From positions 1 to 30,151 of the IMG/VR virus record IMGVR_UViG_3300035157_000226: a stretch of 30,151 bases of DNA. One strand, written 5' to 3'. This document shows positions 25,463-30,151 of this stretch, one piece after another. This DNA is from a virus. Numbering within the stretch: the first letter of the stretch is position 1; every line of letters starts with the position of its first letter. The notes beneath the pieces were generated by a model that saw nothing but the letters and a program-made list of their open reading frames with translations, was not told where the DNA came from and made no database searches. Position numbers and translations under genes: made by a program.

Positions 25463-26905
25463 ATGAAACTGATTGGTTTGAGGTTGTGTGAACACGACTC
25501 TAATGTATCATATTATGATGGTAAGACTGTAAGATACTTTAAGTCTGAAAGAATCTATGATGTAAAGCATCATGGATATAGTAACTTACATTCTTGGAAG
25601 AAAGATTTTAAAGATATATTTGGTGATGATCCAGAGGAAGCAGATGAGATAGCAATAGTTATTGATCCTTGGGTTCATGATCTACCAGTTGATAACGAGG
25701 AGTTTTTCCCTGCTATCAAATATCCTACTGTATCAGATAACTGTTATAGGGTAAATCATCATTATGCACATGCTCTTAGCACATTTGAAAAGAATTGTTT
25801 GCATATAGTTATAGATGGGTTTGGTGATGAGAATAATAGTTGGTCTGTCTTTAGAAATGGAGAAGTAGTTGATAGAGGTTACTGTGATGAACATGGATCT
25901 ATTGGTTGTGAGATGATCAGAGTTGGTAAGCTTCTTAGTATTAAAGCAGGTTGTGATTTAGATGTTGCTGGTAAATTGATGGGATTGCAGTCTTATGGTA
26001 CTTACATGAATGAGTATGCTAGGATTTTACCAAAGACTATGCATAATATTAGAAGAATATTTGAAGATAGTAGATATAAAGCATTTGAGAGAGATATGTT
26101 TGGTACTCTTGGTATATCCAAATTAAACTGGATAAGGACTGTACACGAACATATTGGTGAAGTATTAGTTGATTTCTTTAGAGAGTATGCATACCATGAT
26201 AATGATGTTATTACATACACTGGTGGTGTAGCTCAGAATGTTATATGGAATACAAAATTAAAAAATGTATTTAAAAACTTAGTCATACCAGCACATTGTG
26301 CTGATGAAGGATTATCATTAGGTGCTTTAGAATTTTTAAGAAGAAAGAATAATATAGATCCTTTTGTGGTTGAGTACCATCAACAAGATATTGCTGCAGA
26401 GAAACCAGTTTCTGATATGACAGTTGCTAAAGTGGCACATGCATTAAAGGAAGGTAAGATAGTTGGATGGTATCAAGGATATGGAGAGATCGGACCTAGA
26501 GCATTGGGTAACAGATCAATTCTTATGAATCCATATATTGATAATGCTAAGAAGAAAATTAACTTTATTAAGAAGAGAGAAGGGTATAGACCATTTGGTG
26601 CATCTATATTAGAAGGGTATCAGAAACAGATATTTGATACGGATATCCAGAATCCACATATGCTTTATGTTGGAGAAACTGCTGCTCCAGGATTGGAATC
26701 AATAACTCATGTGGATGGTACATGTAGGTATCAAACGGTAACACAGAAGAATGAGAGTTACTATAAACTGTTGCAAGTACTGGAGTTTCCCATATTACTT
26801 AATACTAGTATGAATCTTGCTGGTAAACCAATCATGAGCAAACCAAAGAATTTCCCTAAAGGTTTGGACATGGTGGTTGTCGGAAATGAGATAAGTGTGC
26901 TATAA
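25463..26905 (+). CDS. carbamoyltransferase, NodU/CmcH/TobZ family
   Basis: 480 aa. The family transfers a carbamoyl group from carbamoyl phosphate, through carbamoyl-adenylate, to a hydroxyl of a sugar or antibiotic. The N-terminal Kae1-like domain has HHYAHA at 99-104 (the metal-binding H99 and H103 pattern), DGFGD at 118-122, an Asp/Gly nucleotide loop around DLDVAGKLMG, and TGGVAQN at 253-259. The C-terminal domain has IGPRALGNRSIL at 343-354, YRPFGAS at 375-381 and LNTSMNLAGKPI from about 446, all characteristic. Length is somewhat short for the family (often 540-600) but all key motifs are kept, so it is probably active. It sits among tail genes, suggesting modification of a surface sugar or glycosylated virion protein, although the target is unknown. 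Confidence 0.9.
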   Translation: MKLIGLRLCEHDSNVSYYDGKTVRYFKSERIYDVKHHGYSNLHSWKKDFKDIFGDDPEEADEIAIVIDPWVHDLPVDNEEFFPAIKYPTVSDNCYRVNHHYAHALSTFEKNCLHIVIDGFGDENNSWSVFRNGEVVDRGYCDEHGSIGCEMIRVGKLLSIKAGCDLDVAGKLMGLQSYGTYMNEYARILPKTMHNIRRIFEDSRYKAFERDMFGTLGISKLNWIRTVHEHIGEVLVDFFREYAYHDNDVITYTGGVAQNVIWNTKLKNVFKNLVIPAHCADEGLSLGALEFLRRKNNIDPFVVEYHQQDIAAEKPVSDMTVAKVAHALKEGKIVGWYQGYGEIGPRALGNRSILMNPYIDNAKKKINFIKKREGYRPFGASILEGYQKQIFDTDIQNPHMLYVGETAAPGLESITHVDGTCRYQTVTQKNESYYKLLQVLEFPILLNTSMNLAGKPIMSKPKNFPKGLDMVVVGNEISVL

Positions 26906-26906
26906 T
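26877..26906 (+). promoter_or_regulatory. sigma-70-like promoter with extended -10 (TTGTCG, TGcTATAAT)
   Basis: TATAAT at 26901-26906 is a perfect -10 preceded by TG one base upstream (extended -10). TTGTCG at 26877-26882 is a weak -35 at 18-nt spacing. It overlaps the carbamoyltransferase stop (26903-26905) and lies 28 nt before the next ATG. Confidence 0.5.
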
Positions 26907-26934
26907 ATATACTGTAGTAGATCGATCAACTATA

Positions 26935-27174
26935 ATGGCAATGGATCCAGCGAGTCTAAAAGACGAGTTCACAAAACAACTTGCTGATGCTAATGATAAA
27001 ATTTCAAAAGCAGAAGCAGAACTTATCCGTTTGAGAGAGTACCGTACTAAACTACAAGGTGGTTTAGAAACAATCGGTATTATAACTGGTGAAGAACCAG
27101 CTCCAGAGGGAACACCACCACCTACAGAAGGTGAAGATGCTCCAACAGAAGCACCTCCAACTGTAGAAGGTTAA
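26935..27174 (+). CDS. small coiled-coil protein with acidic Pro-rich tail, 79 aa
   Basis: ATG 26935 (a second in-frame ATG at 26941 is possible). Residues about 8-45 form one helix with repeated Ala/Leu/Glu spacing (FTKQLADANDKISKAEAELI, then LREYRTKLQGGLETI), a likely coiled coil. The rest is a low-complexity Glu/Pro/Thr tail (GEEPAPEGTPPPTEGEDAPT) that should be disordered. There is no cysteine and no membrane span. It is followed by a terminator hairpin and preceded by a sigma-70-like promoter, so it may be a single-gene transcript. Small proteins of this shape are common near cyanophage tail genes; their role is unknown to me. Confidence 0.7.
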   Translation: MAMDPASLKDEFTKQLADANDKISKAEAELIRLREYRTKLQGGLETIGIITGEEPAPEGTPPPTEGEDAPTEAPPTVEG

Positions 27175-27186
27175 TATAATAAACTT

Positions 27187-27219
27187 ACCCCTTGCTAAAT
27201 AGTGAGGGGTTCTTTATTT
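27187..27219 (+). terminator. intrinsic-terminator-like hairpin after the 79-aa gene
   Basis: A perfect 6-bp stem ACCCCT (27187-27192) / AGGGGT (27205-27210) encloses a 12-nt loop and is followed by the T-rich run TCTTTATTT. The stem is short but GC-rich. The loop contains a late-promoter-like motif. Confidence 0.55.
27194..27201 (+). promoter_or_regulatory. late-promoter-like motif GCTAAATA in the terminator loop
   Basis: Identical to the motif upstream of gp25, placed 23 nt before the ATG at 27225. This would stop upstream transcripts and start a late transcript of the next two genes at the same spot. Confidence 0.5.
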
Positions 27220-27224
27220 GTCAG

Positions 27225-27560
27225 ATGGCTGCTATACCAATAAATTTAATTTGTGAGAAGGGAACCGATTTTAGTGCGACCTTCAATATTCAAAATGAAG
27301 CAAACACCACCCCATTAAATTTAACTGGTTACACTGCTGTGGCCAAGATTAAGAAGAGTTATACTTCTAGTACATCTACTGACTTTGCAGTTGATTTTCC
27401 AGATAGATATAATGGACAACTTAAAGTTAGTTTAGACAATACTGCAACGACAGGTCTAACTGCTAGAAGATATGTTTATGATATTCTCCTGACCGCACCT
27501 TCGGGTACTAAGTCAAGAGTTATTGAAGGAATACTTGAAGTAACACCTGGAGTTTCCTGA
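27225..27560 (+). CDS. small beta-rich tail protein, 111 aa (BppU N-terminal-like)
   Basis: ATG 27225 was chosen because it follows the late motif and hairpin and begins a compact domain (MAAIPINLICEKGTDF); an upstream TTG extension would run back into the hairpin. The pattern 'F...F.I......PL.LTGYT..A.IKKSY' (about residues 17-45) followed by GQLKVSLDNTATTGL and RRYVYDILLT, then a final strand VIEGILEVTPGV, resembles the immunoglobulin-like domain at the N-terminus of phage upper baseplate proteins. This suggests an adaptor or base for fibres. Its TGA overlaps the next ATG (TGATG). Confidence 0.65.
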   Translation: MAAIPINLICEKGTDFSATFNIQNEANTTPLNLTGYTAVAKIKKSYTSSTSTDFAVDFPDRYNGQLKVSLDNTATTGLTARRYVYDILLTAPSGTKSRVIEGILEVTPGVS

Positions 27561-28264
27561 TGCCTACCTATAATGTATCAGTACAAAACCAGAACTATAG
27601 CGTAGTTTCTGAAGCTCAGAAAAAGTATGCTGTAGGGGTTACTTATGATATTCCAGCGAAGTATCTACAGCACAATAATGCTGTTTTAGATGCTATCAAT
27701 ACAGGGTTCAATGGAGTTGCTACTGTATTCAATTTAACGGAAAATGGAGTTGCTTACACTCCAACCAATGATGCACAGTTGATTGTATCAATCAATGGAG
27801 TGATACAACATCCAGGTATAGACTACTCAGTTAGTGGTAGTCAAATTACCTTTTCTACTGCACCCGACCTTGGAGATCCTGCATTCATTGTTGCGACCTC
27901 AACAACTGCTGACCTTACTAGAACAATTAATTTTGTTTACGGTAGTGGTTCTGTTGATATGAACAATGGACCGAAAGGAGAATTGGCGATTGATGTTACT
28001 GGAAAGATCCAGTCATGGACATTAACTGCCGATGCTGTTGGAATTCTTATATTAGATGTACAGAAATGTACGTTTAATGATTACCCTAACTTCCAAACTA
28101 TTTGTGGAAGTGATAAGCCACAAATCAGTGGTAACCTGAAAGCATTCAGTGATAATATGTCTGCATGGGACGTTGATATTATTGCTGGAGACATGCTCAG
28201 GTTCAGGGTTGACCAAGTAAATCAGATCCGTAGATTCATGTTATCACTGAAAGTTTTCCTTTGA
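27560..28264 (+). CDS. tail fibre/virion structural protein, 234 aa
   Basis: Starts at the TGATG junction with the preceding gene. Residues about 55-115 hold a beta unit with INGVIQHPGIDYSVSGSQIT and FSTAPDLGDPAFIVA, which also appears in the 3242-aa giant. The C-terminal part (about 150-234) has a Trp-containing strand IQSWTLTADAVGILILDV and ends GDMLRFRVDQVNQIRRFMLS followed by LKVFL, a pattern common at the C-termini of cyanophage fibre and structural proteins. No signal or membrane segment is seen. With the 111-aa protein it forms a two-gene late unit, probably small components of the distal baseplate or fibre. Confidence 0.72.
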   Translation: MPTYNVSVQNQNYSVVSEAQKKYAVGVTYDIPAKYLQHNNAVLDAINTGFNGVATVFNLTENGVAYTPTNDAQLIVSINGVIQHPGIDYSVSGSQITFSTAPDLGDPAFIVATSTTADLTRTINFVYGSGSVDMNNGPKGELAIDVTGKIQSWTLTADAVGILILDVQKCTFNDYPNFQTICGSDKPQISGNLKAFSDNMSAWDVDIIAGDMLRFRVDQVNQIRRFMLSLKVFL

Positions 28265-28296
28265 TAAATATCAGAGGGAGATTTATTTTATAAATA
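28263..28296 (+). promoter_or_regulatory. late promoter boxes GATAAATA (28263) and TATAAATA (28289)
   Basis: GATAAATA lies at 28263-28270, overlapping the upstream stop, and an exact T4 late consensus TATAAATA lies at 28289-28296, 43 nt before the ATG at 28340. Two boxes plus a good ribosome site point to strong late expression of the 341-aa gene. Confidence 0.7.
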
Positions 28297-28326
28297 AACG
28301 TAAGCAAGCAACACACAACGATTTTT

Positions 28327-28330
28327 GGAG
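28327..28330 (+). promoter_or_regulatory. Shine-Dalgarno GGAG for the 341-aa gene
   Basis: GGAG sits 9 nt before the ATG at 28340. It is the clearest ribosome binding site in the window; most other starts here have none and rely on overlaps. Confidence 0.65.
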
Positions 28331-28339
28331 ACAAATTAA

Positions 28340-29365
28340 ATGGCACTGCTAGTACCTAATATTGGTGAATTGGAGTCACTTCGTTATCTCGTCAACCAGA
28401 ACAATTTTGTTCTAGACCGTGAAGACAACGCACCAAGAGATCTTATTCTCAAACTTTACACAAGTGACACGACCCCTGCTGAAGCGGATGTGCCTAGTGC
28501 AACGGCTTACTATGAGCCATACCAGAATGGTAACACAAACCAGTACGGTAATACTGTAAACACAGGTTATCCTACATGCGTAAACAATCGTACAGAAGCA
28601 AGATACGATTATACAGACCAATATGGTATTCTCCTAAATGGCGGTCAGTGGAAGATCAACCAAGACTCTACTGCCAACGTTGTAACAACTGCTACTTACC
28701 CTGAACAAACATTCACATTCTCAGGTGCTGCTGGTAATGTTTATGGTTACTATATTGTAAGAGCAAATAACATGCCTCTTGCTGTTCAAGGTGTTGCTGA
28801 TGCTGCTTCAGGTGCTGCTGCTACGACTCTAACAAAGGGTGATAACTCTAACGTGTGTATTGGAGTTATTGGTAACGATTACATCACTCTCCCCAATGTT
28901 GCCTCCATCATGGACAACATCACCATCGGAATGGTTGTAGGAGGAAACACTGCTGTTCCTTCTAATACATTAGTTGGTGGTATTGATCGTGCTCAAAGAC
29001 GTATCTACCTTGTAGATGGTTCTAACGCTGCTGTTGCTCTAACTGATAACATTCAGGGTGCTACTGACCCAAGTATTACACTTGACTATACACTAGTAAC
29101 TGCTGGTTCTGCTCACCAGTTACAAGCTGGAGACGTTATCTATGTTGCACGTGGTACTTCAAACACAACTACTACTGAGCAAACATACACAGTATTCAGT
29201 ACACCTTCAACAACAACATTCACCACAACACCTGCAATGGATGGAACTGGTAACCTAACTCTTTATAGCAGCATAATGTTCGCTGAAAGATTTACAAACG
29301 GTCCATACCCAATTCAGAACAACGGTGACCAAATTAAGGTTACATTGAACATCAGCCTCGACTGA
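28340..29365 (+). CDS. probable abundant virion structural protein, 341 aa
   Basis: Start MALLVPNIGELESLRYLVNQ, preceded by GGAG and late boxes. The protein is rich in Thr, Asn, Gly and Ala with few charged runs, typical of beta-structured virion proteins. Residues about 180-235 (YITLPNVAS, then ITIGMVVGG, then RIYLVDGSNAA) match a 'GMxV' unit also present in the 3242-aa giant near 2165. The C-terminus ends FTNGPYPIQNNGDQIKVTLN. The gene has its own promoters and is closed by a strong terminator, so it forms a monocistronic late unit. Many codons end in C (AAC, GAC, TAC, ATC) and arginine is often CGT, unlike the giants, which supports high expression. I do not assign a T4 equivalent. Confidence 0.75.
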   Translation: MALLVPNIGELESLRYLVNQNNFVLDREDNAPRDLILKLYTSDTTPAEADVPSATAYYEPYQNGNTNQYGNTVNTGYPTCVNNRTEARYDYTDQYGILLNGGQWKINQDSTANVVTTATYPEQTFTFSGAAGNVYGYYIVRANNMPLAVQGVADAASGAAATTLTKGDNSNVCIGVIGNDYITLPNVASIMDNITIGMVVGGNTAVPSNTLVGGIDRAQRRIYLVDGSNAAVALTDNIQGATDPSITLDYTLVTAGSAHQLQAGDVIYVARGTSNTTTTEQTYTVFSTPSTTTFTTTPAMDGTGNLTLYSSIMFAERFTNGPYPIQNNGDQIKVTLNISLD

Positions 29366-29391
29366 TCACTAATACTATTAAGTATATTCAG

Positions 29392-29421
29392 AAGGGGGTT
29401 GGAGGTATTCAACCCCTTTTT
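29392..29421 (+). terminator. strong rho-independent terminator after the 341-aa gene
   Basis: The stem pairs 29392-29401 (AAGGGGGTTG) with 29410-29419 (CAACCCCTTT), including one G-T pair, around an 8-nt loop. The T-run TTTTT spans 29417-29421, so its first three bases pair with the stem's G/A end and the rest form the tail. Confidence 0.8.
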
Positions 29422-29435
29422 ATTGTTTGTATTAG

Positions 29436-30151
29436 ATGAACATCTACACTTACGACAATACAACTATCGTACTATACTCAACAGAAGATGAAGGACTTAT
29501 AGGTTCTTCCGAAACTGATGTTGACTATGGTTCGATTTCTGATGTTCCAACTAATTTACAAGCACAAAGTAATTTAAGTAATGATGATTATGGTGAGATC
29601 TCTGTTTCTGCAGATAACTACCCATTTGGTACTGTTACATTAACTGGTACTAAAGCAGAGGCATGGTGTCCTAAAGCATATAGAGCAACTGGTACAGCAA
29701 CATTAGCAAGTACTGCTTTACAAGGTATCAGAAAGATATGGGATGGTAATGGATCCCTATTTGAAATGGGTGGCGGTATGGAACGCAGTTCTGCGTTCTG
29801 GGTCGGTTCTGGTGGACGTACAATTTCTGGTGGATGTGTAGTAACTACTACATTAGACTGGAACGAAGATTTATTTGTAGAATACATTCAAGAGGACTTG
29901 GGGTACGTTTATGCACCTCCAAGTCCTTTGGATTTTGGAAATATAAGCGATGTCCTTACTGCTGGAGAATTAGACAGAGGATTCGTTTACAACATAGGTG
30001 ATGTAAGAGGAGCAACTTCATATCACAAATTCAGCAATGCACCTTGGGCTGAGTTTAATACTTACAGTTACCATAAAGATATTACAGGTAGTGGTGGTCT
30101 ATTCGCTGCAAGTGGTCTCTCAGAGACTAAGACCTCTACAGAATTTGGAGA
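29436..30151 (+). CDS. tail fibre protein with DYG repeats, N-terminal part (runs off the window)
   Basis: ATG 29436 opens a frame with no stop to the window end (238 codons plus two bases). The N-terminus has two DYG units: VDYGSISDVPTNLQ near residues 31-44 and DDYGEISVSA near 51-60. DYG repeats of this type ('DYGxI') are a hallmark of long cyanophage tail fibres. A Trp-containing domain follows (RKIWDGNGSLFEMGGGMERS). Near the end of the window TGSGGLFAASGLSETKT looks like the first unit of a 'GxLFxxSGxxExxT' fibre repeat. No late box lies between the terminator and the ATG, so expression may depend on read-through. It is probably a host-contacting fibre of considerable length. Confidence 0.75.
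   Translation, partial: MNIYTYDNTTIVLYSTEDEGLIGSSETDVDYGSISDVPTNLQAQSNLSNDDYGEISVSADNYPFGTVTLTGTKAEAWCPKAYRATGTATLASTALQGIRKIWDGNGSLFEMGGGMERSSAFWVGSGGRTISGGCVVTTTLDWNEDLFVEYIQEDLGYVYAPPSPLDFGNISDVLTAGELDRGFVYNIGDVRGATSYHKFSNAPWAEFNTYSYHKDITGSGGLFAASGLSETKTSTEFG

Noticed and set aside
29371-29388. AT-rich dyad ATACT/AGTAT before the terminator
   Set aside because: Five A-T-rich pairs are expected by chance in this composition, and the adjacent GC-rich terminator explains transcription ending.
1-30151. tRNA genes, integrase or attachment sites, insertion sequences
   Set aside because: No cloverleaf-like segment, recombinase motif or terminal inverted repeats were seen; gene packing leaves no intergenic gap over 80 nt to hold them.

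Overview
The window reads as part of the structural (tail and baseplate) block of a T4-like myovirus, most likely a marine cyanophage. The evidence is the T4-like gene order (PAAR tip protein, gp25, gp6, a giant ORF in the gp7 position, gp8, then large tail proteins). T4-type late-promoter motifs (TATAAATA, GATAAATA, GCTAAATA) also precede several structural genes. The DNA is AT-rich and tightly packed with many start/stop overlaps, and all supported genes are on the + strand. A PsbN-like membrane protein and a NodU-type carbamoyltransferase fit a cyanobacterial host. No tRNA, rRNA, CRISPR array or mobile element was seen.

Layout. Positions 1-928 hold the 3' end of an unidentified gene, a 57-aa helical protein, a PAAR spike-tip protein and a PsbN-like one-TM protein. 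Positions 906-3139 look like an accessory islet: a near-consensus sigma-70 promoter, three very small genes (one with a textbook EF-hand loop), then three overlapping genes for 2-oxoglutarate/Fe(II) oxygenase-like proteins. Positions 3144-16976 are the baseplate wedge block: a late-promoter-like motif, gp25, gp6, a 3242-aa modular giant, tandem TATAAATA boxes and gp8. Positions 17003-25255 encode a second giant (2750 aa) with a DUF4815-like N-terminus. Positions 25255-27174 hold a small coiled-coil protein, a carbamoyltransferase and, behind a sigma-70-like promoter, a small coiled-coil protein with an acidic Pro-rich tail. Positions 27187-30151 hold small tail proteins, a monocistronic and probably highly expressed 341-aa virion protein, and the start of a DYG-repeat tail fibre that runs off the window.

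How it fits together. gp25, gp6, the gp7-position giant and gp8 should build the baseplate wedge, and PAAR should cap the central spike. The 2750-aa protein and the downstream proteins probably form peripheral baseplate and fibre parts. Recurrent small domains are shared among the two giants, gp8, the 234-aa protein and the 341-aa protein, which suggests a common pool of shuffled tail modules. The oxygenases and the carbamoyltransferase are enzymes embedded among virion genes; modification of virion or host molecules is possible but is only inference.

The two giants occupy about 18 kb of the 30 kb. I see no complete, clearly undescribed system. The best candidate for something new is the 906-3139 islet, with its own host-type promoter, EF-hand mini-protein and three oxygenase-like genes.
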